In this document: piece after piece, positions 11,901-22,508 of the stretch | Numbering within the stretch: the stretch's first letter is position 1 | Layout: every line of letters begins with the position of its first letter | NCBI GenBank assembly: GCA_027886175.1 | Contig: JAJNNQ010000008.1 | Location: 2,042,501-2,106,500, forward strand | DNA from: Phylloscopus collybita | Taxonomy: Eukaryota; Chordata; Aves; Passeriformes; Phylloscopidae | Reading direction: 5' to 3' | DNA: 64,000 bases | Made by a program: the position numbers and the translations under genes | The notes under the pieces: model-generated | What the model was told of the DNA's origin: nothing | The model's input: only the letters and a program-made list of their open reading frames with translations | The model's database searches: none

Positions 11901-14033
11901 TTCAGATCCAATTCTGTAGTCTTTATGAAATTTTGATGCTAATAAAGCTTTGAACGGAATGAAGTTTTTGTCTTAACAGAGTGCCAGGGACTTCACATAA
12001 AGCATCTCAGCCAGCACCTGTCAAAACCAGTGGAGAAACTACTGCTGATTTTTATAAGCACTGATGAGGCCAACCTTGAGACCTTTTTGTTCCCTGCTCC
12101 CTGTTTGGTGGATCTGATTGCTCATTGCCTTTCCTGTCAGTGCTTGGGGCTTTTTCAGCAGCTGACCATGCTGACCATGGTTTTTGAGAAGGTTTCTTCA
12201 GTTTCTGACTGTCTTTCTTCTCATGAAACTTGTCATTTAACCTTTAACTTTACTAGTGCAATTATAACAGTTTGCATTATATAATGATAAATAAAACAGG
12301 ATTTTCTCATCAGCCTTACCTGCAATTAAAAACTGACTGCAGATAAAAATCTACATGTATATCTTGTAGTGAGATTTTGAATCTTACCTAATTACCTAAA
12401 TAAATTTCTTTAATTAATGAGTTCAGGCATATCCTTGCAACCAGCCTTTCACCTGGATGTACTGAAATCAGGGTGAAGTAGGTGAGCAGGTGGGAAACAC
12501 ATCTCTTCACAAAACAACTCCACACTCTTCAGAGAGGCTCAGAAGAAACTTGCAGCTTTGCAAAGTCTGTATCTGTGGCTCACTGACCTGCTGGCAGCAG
12601 CGGCCCGCTAAGTGTTGCTCTTGGCTGGAGCTCTCCCTGGTAATTTGGTTGATTGGATGAACAGGCATTTCAGTGACACAGACTAGGTCTCCGTGCAGCA
12701 GCCCATCAGACCTGATCAGCTGGCTCCTTTCCATGCACACTGGCTGATGCCTTCATAGGGAAGGTTAGTGGATGGTAACTTTCAAAACTGAAGAACAGGT
12801 TGAGTAACGGTGCTGGATCTTGGCCTCAGGAGAAAGGATTGCTTTACTGCAGGCAGAACTGGCATGGTGGTGACTCCTCACAATCTGAGTCATTCACTCC
12901 TCTGAAGACACATGAAGAAATCTTGCTTTCACCTGAACCATGACAGCAATGCCAGCAGAGCGTGTTCTAAGTTGCCATGGAACCTTTGTTTTGTTATTGG
13001 GCTTGAGTGACTGGACAGGCCTAGGGGCTGCAAAATTCAGTTGAGAGAGTTTGCTCAGTACTTTCCAGACAGACTGCCTTTCAAACTTTATGAAAACTTC
13101 TTTGGTCCACAAAGCTAAATATTGTGAGATGCACATTTTGAATGGCTGGCTTCTGGGATGGAAACTGAAAATCTGAAGTTGGGTTGGCTTAGCAGAAAGG
13201 GGCAAGGAGCAGAGATCTGAGCCCAGGTGCATGCAGAAGAGGAGTTGCTTGCAGGCACCATGAGCAGTTAGCTGGAGTTTCAACTAGAAGAAGATAATGA
13301 AAATAGAGTAGGTCTTCACCCCTTGATGTCCCTAAGGTGCAGGTGTCTTGCTGAGAGTTTCAGGGATGCTCTTTGTCCCCAGTGTCGACAAGAAATTATT
13401 TTGTGTCTTTCCCCAGAAAGTGAAGATATTTAATCCTATAGCCTATTCCTTGGTTTTCCCTCTTTGGCCACTGATCTGCAGGAGGGGTTGTTTCCAAGGG
13501 CTTTGATTTGGGGTAATGATTCATGAATTCTTCTGCACAGAGAAGCCACCTAGCAAAGCCCATGTGTGGTGGACTAGTCCAGGATGTGGTGTAAAAGTCA
13601 CCTCCTTGAGATAAGGGCTGCTTCCCTCCAGAGCAGGGTGATGAATCTGGCCTGCCTACACACCATATGAAATTTTCAGCCACAGTTTGGTACACCATGT
13701 ACTCAAGAGTTCCTCTCTGATGTGAAGGAAACAGTAGTTTGTTTGTGACTTGATGGGTATGTCAAGTAGAATTTGAAAAATGATAATCAGATTCAGCTCC
13801 TCGGGAAATCCAGGCAATGGGAGATCCTGTTTCTGCTAAGGTGCCCAGTTTTTCAGGAAGGAGAAAAAGCAGAGCTGGAGAGGACTAGGAAGAGTTAGAA
13901 AATTATTTTAATGCCTCAAGAGCTCAGGAGCTTTCAGGCTCACAGCTTTGGCCTTAGGCACTTCATTTGCCAGTCAGGCACCCAGCTTCTCTTTTTGGGA
14001 CTGACTCTTCCTAAATTAAGAGTCAAAGTGCTG
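8967..14033. other. Long gene-less single-copy stretch
   Basis: Five kilobases with no convincing exon, RNA gene or named transposon. There is an A-rich patch at 10301-10326 (AAAAAAGAAAGAAAAAAAAG type). Open frames around 9.1-9.7 kb overlap heavily on both strands in moderately GC-rich DNA and show no family signature. The 10-12.5 kb section is AT-rich. Confidence 0.45.
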
Positions 14034-14075
14034 TAATATAAATAAATAATAAAATTAATAAAAAATAATAAAATT
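14034..14075. repeat. AT-rich AATA-type simple repeat
   Basis: An A/T-only tract of imperfect AATA and AATAA words (ATAAATAAATAATAAAATTA and similar). Confidence 0.8.
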
Positions 14076-14429
14076 CAGTATTAAAATTGCCATTGGGAAA
14101 ACCAATAAAAGAAAAAGCCACCAACCATGTAATGGCTACTTTTAACCACTTAACATACAGTTTAAATCTCTAAAGAGGAATAATAATACATTTATTTCTG
14201 AGTACCTGAAGTTGCCAAAGGCACTCAGGGTGCTCTGCGATATAAAACCGGTTCTAAAAATAAATTAGCACATTATAAAAAGGCTCTGTGTAGTGAATGT
14301 ACTTAGTGAGCAGGTGAAACGTTTCTGACAGAACATGTTTCTCTTGGAAGAGGCCGGTCCACTTGAACTGGATCAGTTGGAGGGAGTTTCCAGTGTGAAG
14401 GTGTCCAGGGCATTTCTGGGGTTTTTATA

Positions 14430-14430
<1 letters not shown>

Positions 14431-14471
<41 letters not shown>

Positions 14472-14479
14472 AAAAAAAA
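14431..14479. repeat. A39-G-A9 homopolymer
   Basis: A pure run of 39 A, one G, then nine A, preceded by TTTTTATAC. It lies at the left edge of a CpG-rich block. No retrotransposon body was recognised on either side. Confidence 0.9.
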
Positions 14480-14589
14480 GTCTTCCGATGGTGCCAGCTG
14501 TGGGGCTGGAATGAAAGGCAGGTGGTTGGAGTTCTTGGGGCTGGAGTAAAGCTCCTCTTGGTAAAGGCTCTGCAATGCCAGTGATGCAA

Positions 14590-15140
14590 TGCCAGAGTTG
14601 CCCAGTGAGCCTGGGCTCCACCACAGCCCGGTGCCACCTTCCCCAACTCCACCCGGAGAGAAAAACCCTCCCGGCCACCCAGCCCGAGGAGCAGGTATAG
14701 AGCCAGTCCCTTTGCCAGCCTCAGCTCCCCGGGAGGGCAGGAACGGAGCAGGGACAGAGGCTCCGGGGCTGCCCCGGGACAGCGAGAGCGCCTCTGCCCC
14801 TCCGCAGCCAGCTGGAAACCACCGCGGGCCCCGCTGGAAAGACAAACGAGAAAGCCGGGAGGAGGATTCCCGAGCTGTGCAAAGGGGAGGAGAGGAGGGA
14901 GGGTTTGTTGCTGTTGCTGTTGTTGTTGTTGTTGTTGTTGTTTGCGGTGGCTCCGTTTGTGCCGAGGTTCCCCCCGCAGCAGCCCCGGGCAGGCTCGGGA
15001 GCGGCTCCCCCGTGATGCAGCACCGTGATCCAGCACAGAGCTCCTTGGAAAGCCGCGGGCTCCGGCCCCAGCAGCTTCCAGAGCAGCTCCTTTAGAAAGC
15101 TGGCTGCTGGAAAGGGCCTGCGAGGGAGCTGCGCTGCGCT
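14590..15140. promoter_or_regulatory. CpG-island-like block
   Basis: Roughly 30 CpGs by hand count in about 500 bp of GC-rich DNA, including CGGGGCTGCCCCGGGACAGC and ACCGCGGGCCCCGC. This is dense enough to resemble a CpG island. A GTT/GCT repeat lies inside it, and an AT-rich block with a palindrome follows at 15140-15480. It could be a promoter, an unmethylated developmental enhancer, or a GC peak. Open frames crossing it on both strands (for example 14425-15036 minus, containing a Gln run) look compositional. Confidence 0.55.
14904..14943. repeat. GTT/GCT trinucleotide repeat
   Basis: About 13 trinucleotide units, TTG with two GCT-type interruptions, within the CpG-rich block. On the minus strand one frame would read about 12 Gln from CAA and CAG codons. 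That frame has no other sign of being a gene, so I treat it as a simple repeat. Confidence 0.85.
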
Positions 15141-15399
15141 TTCATCTGTGTCCTAGGGCCTAATTGAGTCGAATACAAATATAAACTTATAACAGACGCT
15201 TCAGCCGCTCTCTTTAGCTCCTCGCACAAAAAGCCGGTTTAATGATCTTTCTGAAGGCTGTTTCACTGAGGCAGCAGAAAGGCACCAGCTTTACATCATT
15301 ACTGAATAGTGCATAAAGGAATTATTTAGCAAGATGTTCTGTTTGTTAATAGACCCAAATCACAGTTTCTTTTACCAAATACTGCTTTTATTTGAGGTC

Positions 15400-15420
15400 T
15401 TTGAATGAATTTCATTCAAA
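15400..15420. other. 21-bp near-perfect palindrome
   Basis: The arms TTTGAATGAA and TTCATTCAAA are exact reverse complements around a single T. It sits in AT-rich, repeat-free DNA just after the CpG-rich block. It could be a dimeric transcription factor site (TGAAT and ATTCA half-sites) or a chance palindrome. Confidence 0.6.
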
Positions 15421-15977
15421 CAATGCTAACATCTGATGATAAAAACCACTAATGAGAGGAAAATCATCCGCAGTTTTGATCTAGAGCTCTCATTAATTCC
15501 AAACTTTGCTTTTAGTTCGTTTTGCTGATCAAATCATTAGAACAGTTTTTATTACCACTTTGGCTCCCTCCAAAGAGAGTCAGCTTTCCACAGCCTTAAA
15601 CTCAGTTCTCTTTGTTTTCCTTATACTGAGTGGCATCACTCAAAGTGATCCAGAAGGAAACTTTATTCAATGCCCAGGGAAGAGACCCCCAAACCCAGAC
15701 TCAATAAACATGGGGACAGAATTTGGTTATTTTCTGTTTAGGTCATGGACCATACACCTCAACTGAGGTGGTTTTTGTTTGTGGAAGAATATTTTTCCAG
15801 ATAAAATATGGAAGATACTTCTTTGTCCAGAGACATTCAGCACTGCACTGGAAGTTTTGCTCAGTATGTGATGATTTCCATACTTGTTTACCCTGCTCCT
15901 CATATATATTGCCACCTTGTAAATTGTTATTAATTGCCATATAATTTTCTGCAGTAGAACCAAGCTGCAAGCTGTGC

Positions 15978-16118
15978 TTTTTCTTCTTCTTCTTCTTTTA
16001 CTTCTTCTTTTTCTTCTTTTCTTTTTCTTTTTCTTTTTCTTTTTCTTTTTCTTTTTCTTTTTCTTTTTCTTTTTCTTTTTCTTTTTCTTTTTCTTTTTCT
16101 TTTTCTTTTTCTTTTTCT
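15978..16118. repeat. TTC tract followed by (CTTTTT)n array
   Basis: An imperfect TTC/TTTC section (15978-16020) leads into a regular six-base CTTTTT array (16021-16118, about 16 copies). The tract is wholly pyrimidine except for one A. The minus-strand Lys-Arg open frames here are artefacts of the repeat. A mirror-symmetric polypurine/polypyrimidine tract like this can form triplex DNA. Confidence 0.95.
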
Positions 16119-17760
16119 CAGGAGCTTGAAGAGGGATTGAGGTGCAGGTGCATTGCACCAAATAGATACAGACAATATCCAGTGGTGATACCATTCCCTA
16201 TCCAAATATTATCCAAATATTGTGCATGAATCCTTGCATCCTGTTCTCTTGCACAGCCCAAATTGTTAAGACGTCCCTGGGAACTTAAAAGGACTTGGAA
16301 AAAATAGCAAAATATAAAAAGGCAAATCAGCAAGGATTTACTCTGCCCTCCCACCCTGGGCTCCACCACAGTGCAGTGGGACATGGGTCAGGCATTTGAA
16401 CTGACTCCCCAAAACATTTGCCCTCTTCAATTGCCCCTGCCCTGGAGGGTGGAGGCCAGGCCATTGTAGTACTTGAAATTTATGAAGATTAATGAAGAAG
16501 GCAGACAACAGTTCTGTGTTAGAGGACCAGGAGAAAATTCAAGCTACATTAATGTCAAGAGATAGAGAAAGTCATAAAAGTAAGGGGTAGAAGTGAAGGG
16601 GTTTGCATGCTTGCATTGTAAACTAATACCCACTGTCTTCCACTGGCTCACTAGCTGATTTTTCCCCTTTAATTTAGAATCTGCTTATTGTGTTATTTTA
16701 ATATCAATATAGATGTAGAACAGTGAACAAAAGGCTGCATTTAAGACAAATGAGGAAAATAAATAGTGTTGCAAAATCAGCTTTTGCTGGTGGTTCTCAC
16801 CATTCCCTTTCCCAGATATTTCCGCATGAGTTCAGCAAAATTAATTATTGTCTTAACCACAGGGTTGCTTTTAGATATAGGTGGTTTACAACATGAGCAA
16901 GTAAACACCCTGAGATCTGGAGAGGTGAAATAAAAACAAAGTTATACCTGTCAGAGTTCAGCTGTGTGTTTGAGAGGTGGCCTGTGGGCAGTGCTGGCCA
17001 CAGATGAGTGGTAGGAGCTCATTTCCAAGGGACTGCCCTGACTTGTGTGGTTAAGTGGGAAGCCAAGATTCACAATGCTGTGACTCCAGCATTTGTTCCT
17101 CTTCTGGCATCTTCCATCTGAATAACTTTGCTGCTCAGCTTGCTCAAGAATGACCCTGGCTTTGCTGAGCTGTTTGAGGGTATAACCTTTGCCCACCTGG
17201 GAATAATGTTCCCTCTCAGATTCTAGAGTTTATGGGCCAGGTTCTCCTCATACCTTAGATCTTCTGCAGTGAGAAGATGCTCCTCTAAGAACAGATGAGG
17301 TTTTTTGGGTGTTCTTGTTGGAAAGCCCATTTTTTCCCAGTGACCAGCAATCATAGGTGTTTAAGCTCAGTACCTAATGTGAAAGATTTTTGCAAAACCA
17401 GTGTTATTTGGCTGGTGGGTCTAACAGTTTGGACTGTTGATCACCATCTTGAGGGTTATGACCTCTTCTTTCAGTGTCCTGCATCACTCAGAACGAGCTT
17501 CTCTCCTGCAGGAGACCCTGACAAGGCCCTGTGAGCAACTCCAGGGAGCTTGAGCTCTGTGTGAGGGATTTCAGGGGGAGTCCAGTCATGCATAGACTAA
17601 CTTGTAGTGAGACGTCTTCATTTCATCCTACCCAAATTCCTTGCACTGGCAGATTTGCAAAGCTTGGCCTAAAAGGTCAGTCTGAGTTTTGTGAACATTC
17701 TAGCCAAAGGGAGGAAGAAAAGCTCTGCTTTAACCTAGCTTACTGCAAAGTTTTGTACAT
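16119..17760. other. Gene-less single-copy stretch
   Basis: No exon or named repeat recognised. Open frames are short and compositionally ordinary. Confidence 0.45.
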
Positions 17761-17828
17761 TAAAAAAAAAACAAAAAAAACCAAACAAACAAAAAACCAC
17801 CAAACAAACAAACAAACAAACAAACAAC
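17761..17828. repeat. A-rich and (CAAA)n repeat
   Basis: A-rich run followed by CAAA/CAAAC tetranucleotides (six clean units at 17800-17824). Confidence 0.9.
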
Positions 17829-18448
17829 TTCTGCATAAAATTCTTGAATTTAAAAAATAACTTCTGCAGCAGGGGAAGTGAGTGCACTCCTCTCCTAAAG
17901 CTGCCCCAGCAGAGAGGTGGGAGCTTGGCACGGAGCACAGACAGCCCAGCTCAAGGGTGCCCTGCTCAGTTCCTCAGGCTGTTGCTTCACTGTCGTGTTT
18001 GTCAGACTGAACGTGGGTAAAGCTAAAGCAAACACTGGTATTCACTGGAGATTGATAAGAGAGAGGTCACCTCTAGTAATATGTAGTGGAATTATTCTCC
18101 ACAGAGCTCAATTTTAATTACATACTGGTTTAAGAGTATTACTAGCACAAAACCCTGCTACCTGTTTATGCTTCCAAAACCTAATGGAGTTGTATTGAAT
18201 AACTGAAAGGCCCCCAAATCACACTGACAACTTGTCTTCTAAACTCTGTTATGTTTTGTCTTAGCACTAGTGCCAGTACTAAAGATTATTGATGCAACTG
18301 CTTGCTTTTAGATGCTGAATCACATTAGCCTCCCTCCTGCCCTCCTATTTCATTAAGAATCTGGCTGCAGATCAAAAAATGTAATGCTTTCTTCATGTAG
18401 GGCCCCATAACTTTCACAAGCCCTAAAAAAACAACTGGCAGTGCATTA

Positions 18449-18639
18449 TTTTCTCTCTTGTTTTTTTCTTTCCCCTGTTCACTTGTTAGCTTTTGTTCTG
18501 TTCCTCTTTCATTCTTTTTTCATTCTTTCTCTTTCATTCACTGTCTTTACTTAATTCTCATGCTTTTCCTTCCCCTTCCTTTTTTTCTTCTCTCTCTCTT
18601 TCTCTCTCTCTCTCTTTCTCCTCCACCCCTTTTTTTCTC
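18449..18639. repeat. Pyrimidine-rich tract with (CT)n core
   Basis: A long T/C-rich stretch on the plus strand, with a CT dinucleotide core at about 18587-18620. The Arg-Glu and Leu-Ser rich open frames over it are artefacts. Confidence 0.8.
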
Positions 18640-18896
18640 ATGGAGTGGTGAGAGAGAAAAATAGAAGTGGGAGGAGGGCAAGAGGTCAGCATGTGAGGAA
18701 TTCCAGCATAGCAGACAAAGCCAAAACAATAATGTATGTTCATATTCTGAATCTGATATTTTTATTATATCTGCTCAGAACAGAGTAATTATTACTCGTC
18801 ATTTTGGTTTTTCCATAGGCTATTTATTTTTTTCATTGCTGCCGTCTTTGTTTCAATCTGAACAAGTCACTGCTCTCTCAACTTAGTTTCATTCAG

Positions 18897-18916
18897 AAAA
18901 AAAAAAAAAAAAAAAA
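18897..18916. repeat. A20 homopolymer
   Basis: A run of 20 A after CATTCAG. No retrocopy recognised upstream. Confidence 0.9.
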
Positions 18917-21179
18917 GAAATCCTGTATGGAAGGCTCTCCCAAGAGCTTTGCTGGAGCAAAGAGCAGAGTGTGACCTTACTAGAAGCAGTGGGACTCTTG
19001 CCAGGGGTTTGGATGGGATCAGGATTCACCCCTGGCTCTGGATTACAGCCAGGGAGCTGGGTCCATCTGGCCTGTAGGTGCTCCAGGAGATCCAGAGCTC
19101 GGCTCTGATCGCCACAACAGCTTCAGCTTTTAGCCCCAGACGTGGAAATGCTGCAGGACTGTAGGAAATGAGGGTTTGTCCTGCTATGTGAGGAAAATAA
19201 TTCCTGTGGGATCATCGAGTGTTCTGAGTTGGAAGTTTCCAAAATACGTCTGTGTACCCTGCCTTCGTGTACCTGAGGCAAGCAGATGTGTCCACATGGC
19301 TGCACAGGCAGCAGCTCTACCAATACAGGGACCTTTATACCTTCTTTAATTGACTTGCTGCCCAAATTTCTCCTGCTTGGGCATCCAATTGCCTTCCTTG
19401 AAACAGGAAGAAAAATCTAAGTTTCCTAGAGACATAGTTTTAAGTTCTCATTTTAATAGACTGACACATCATTTTTGACAAGATCTTGAAATTAATATTT
19501 CTCCCCAAACAGAGTCATTTGTGTATTCCTGCTGTATTTTTTCTTCCCCCCCAGCATGTCTGTGTTTTCAGTCAGAAGCAGAAAGCAGCCCTGCATTTAT
19601 CATTTCACCCACAGTGGTGTTCAGAGCTAAAGCAAATCAAAATCTTTGCTGAAAAAAAAGTCTTGCAGTCACACAACACCCATGCTAATATCTTGATTTG
19701 TTACTTGCTGATTTTAAGGAACATGTTTGTTTATTTTTTGACTTATTCAGTGCTATACAGCCCAAGGCATTTGTTGGTATAACTTTTAAAGCTGCTTCAT
19801 TTGGAACAAGTTTCACGAAAAGATCATATTAATTAGGTCCTACACCTAAAGTTCATCTCAATTAGCATTGTTTCCTTCCCTGAGGTTCTAGTAATTTGTT
19901 AGAATTCAAGGTGGATATTCTGGAGCCTTACAAAAGGATAATTAGTCAACTGTCCCTGTTTCCATTGCCTTTAATGTGAGCAGGATTAGGCCTGCAAACC
20001 ACGGAGTGTGACTCCACACAACCATGGCAATACCATTAAACATTTTAATAAATCTCTCTCACAGAAATACCCATAAATGCACACATGCATGTGCATATCC
20101 AATCCCATTTATTCTGAATAAGGAGAGTAACTCTGCTGTGGCATTTGTCTCTCATGTACCATTTATTTTACCCGTGTAAATTAATTTAGTTGTTTTTCAT
20201 AACCATTCACATATTCCACTTCATTTCACAACTAATTTCTGGGACTGGTTTGATAGTCAGCTATTATCTTTTTGGAAATATGTACCTCCTTCTAATTTCT
20301 TGTTGCCATAACTGAGCAGTTACTTGGTTCTTTATGTAATATCAAAACAAGTCCTATGTCCTTAAATAGGAATAGAAATAAAATAGGAAACTTTCAGTGG
20401 GAAAAATGCTTCAGACTGAATTTGTACGAGGTCTGTGTGAGACTGATATGAGATGTTATCATGGGGATTTTTTAAAATTTATTTTTGCTGAGTAGAAAAA
20501 ATTAGCTGAAACCCTGTAAGAGTAGTGTATGAAAACATTTTCTATGACAAAGCACAGGCACTTAATACTGCAACATATGGCATCTTATCTTCCCTAGAAT
20601 AATCTTGAATAATTTCCAGGCAACTGGACTGTATAGAAAATACTAGGATTTTGCATGAATATATGGAAAATACCCCTATTACAAGTGCAGCAGCACCAGG
20701 GCCTTTGGACAGGTTTCTCCAGGTGTCAGAGTACTTAATGCAGGTGGATGCACAGATGACTTTCCAAAAGCACTGAAGAAGTTTAATAGACCAAGTGGCT
20801 TTTGCAGATCTAGATGCATTCTGGACAGTGTCACAGGGCTGGACCTTGTCTGCAGGTGTGTGAAGTGACCTGCTGACTAAGTGCACTGTGTAAGAAAGGT
20901 CTGAGTTTTGGTTTAGGAGATCTTTATATTTTTTTTCCTAACTTATTTTCAACATGAATTTTGTATCTTTTCCTTAGACACAAGGAAAGTATCTCCTTAG
21001 TGCCTGGTAGGCACTTAGGAGAAAGCAGCTGATTTTCCTAGGCTCATTTCCAAATACCTGAGTTCTGTATCTCAGAGGAATTGAGGTGTCAAACTGAACT
21101 CTGCACACAGGTACCTCAGTCAGATTTGGTTTTGTCAGGTATGGCTGCTGGGAGAGGGTCAGATTCGGGATGACAGAAT
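18917..21179. other. Gene-less single-copy stretch
   Basis: No exon, RNA gene or named repeat recognised. The 19.4-20.5 kb part is AT-rich and free of simple repeats. Confidence 0.45.
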
Positions 21180-21515
21180 GAGACCAGCAGAGGCTTCTCC
21201 GTGTGCGTGCCTGTGCCGCAGGCAGGGCCGTCCTCTCCCCACCTGGGGATGCGCTCCAGATTGCTTTGGTGCCCTTGTTCCAGCCACAGGCACACCCAGG
21301 CTGCGGAGAGATGAGCCTCACGCCAGGCTGGCAGCACGGGGATGGCACCGGGGCCCCCAGAGAGCCTGGCTGTCCCTCACTGAGGGTGCTGTCACCGACG
21401 CCTTTCCCCTGCTGGCTCCCGGAGCTGCACGGGGATGGTCCCCCAGAGCCCTGTGCCTGCCCTGCCCCTGCCCCGCCCGGGAGTGAGCGCTGCTGCGGGG
21501 CACCAGCGCTGCCCT
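21180..21515. other. GC-rich single-copy block leading into the minisatellite
   Basis: About 20 CpGs in 335 bp of unique GC-rich DNA, ending at the first 17-bp unit. Open frames cross it on both strands in overlapping form, which reflects composition. It could be a CpG-island remnant or a GC peak of a recombination or subtelomere-like environment. Confidence 0.4.
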
Positions 21516-21974
21516 GCAATGCCCTGAACCCCGCAATGCCCTGAACCCTGCAATGCCCTGAACCCCGCAATGCTCCCAACCCCGCAATGCCCTGAACCCC
21601 GCAATGCCCTGAACCCTGCAATGCCCCGAACCCCGCAATGCCCTGAACCCCGCAATGCCCCGAGCCCCGCAATGCCCTGAACCCCGCAATGCCCCGAGCC
21701 CCGCAATGCTCCCAACCCTGCAATGCCCTGAACCCTGCAATGCCCCGAACCCCGCAATGCCCCGAGCCCCGCAATGCCCTGAACCCCGCAATGCCCTGAG
21801 CCCCGCAATGCCCCGAACCCCGCAATGCCCTGAACCCTGCAATGCCCCGAACCCCGCAATGCCCCGAGCCCCGCAATGCCCTGAACCCCGCAATGCCCCG
21901 AACCCCGCAATGCCCCGAACCCCGCAATGCCCCGAACCCCGCAATGCTCCCAACCCCGCAATGCCCTGAACCCC
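21516..21974. repeat. 17-bp minisatellite, 27 units
   Basis: Twenty-seven head-to-tail units of the form GCAATGCCCYGARCCCY. Unit starts fall exactly every 17 bases from 21516 to 21958, so there are no insertions or deletions. Variants are confined to a few positions: CCCCG/CCCTG before AACC, GAACC/GAGCC, and CCCCG/CCCTG before CAATG. A distinct GCAATGCTCCCAACCCC type occurs at units 4, 12 and 26. Since 17 is not a multiple of 3, no frame encodes a short-period protein. The 17-residue periodic open frames on the minus strand are artefacts of three units per 51 bases. Confidence 0.97.
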
Positions 21975-22027
21975 GGGGCTGCTCCGACCCCAGGGCTGCT
22001 CGGACCCAGGGCAGCCACACGCTGAGC

Positions 22028-22508
22028 ACAGCTACAGCACTGACCACACCGACCAAACTGACCACAGTGACCATACTGACCACAGCGACCATACTGACCA
22101 CAGTGACCATACTGACCACAGTGACCATACTGACCACAGTGACCATACTGAAACCACTCTGACCACAGTGACCACACTGACCACAACAACCACACCGACC
22201 ACACTGACCACAGTGACCATACTGCAACCACACTGACCACAGTGACCACACTGACCACAGTGACCACACTGACCACAGTGACCACACTGACCACAACAAC
22301 CACACTGACCATACAGCTATAGCACTGACCACACTGACCACAGTGACCACACTGACCACACAACTACAGCACCAACCACAGTGATCACAGTGACCACAGT
22401 GACCACAGTGACCACCCACAGTGACCATACTGCAACCACACTGACCACACAGCTACAGCACCAACCACACTGACCACAGCAACCACACTGACCACACTGA
22501 CCACACAA
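22028..22508. repeat. 9-bp-based satellite (CTGACCACA / GTGACCATA)
   Basis: An array of nine-base words CTGACCACA, GTGACCACA and GTGACCATA, often paired as 18-bp units (ACTGACCACAGTGACCAT). The linker ACAGCTACAGCAC or a close variant interrupts it at 22028, 22313, 22360 and 22449. It is unrelated in sequence to the 17-bp array about 50 bp upstream. Together the two arrays create the longest open frame of the window (20974-22428 minus, 484 codons), which I do not regard as a gene. Confidence 0.95.

Noticed and set aside
13950..13990. Possible fifth hairpin repeat (CTTAGGCACTTCATTTGCC, then CAGGCACCCAGC)
   Set aside because: Only one arm is suggested and no partner arm or centre is visible.
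14425..15036. Minus-strand frame with a Gln run, 203 codons
   Set aside because: It begins in a CpG-rich block and ends in the poly-A tract read as Phe. The Gln run is the GTT repeat. No splice signals or family resemblance.
15727..16205. Lys-Arg rich minus-strand frames
   Set aside because: Direct translation of the CTTTTT array.
19200..19240. CR1-like words ATCATCGAGT and CTGAGTTGGAAG
   Set aside because: The words occur in the wrong order for a CR1 3' end and no further CR1 sequence follows.
21516..21974. CRISPR-like regular array
   Set aside because: Units are contiguous 17-mers with no unique spacers, and the setting is a vertebrate genome.
20974..22428. Longest open frame of the window, 484 codons on the minus strand
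   Set aside because: Almost its whole length is translated 17-bp minisatellite and 9-bp satellite. The periodic Gly-His-Cys and Val-Ser words follow from repeat unit length, and parallel frames are also open.
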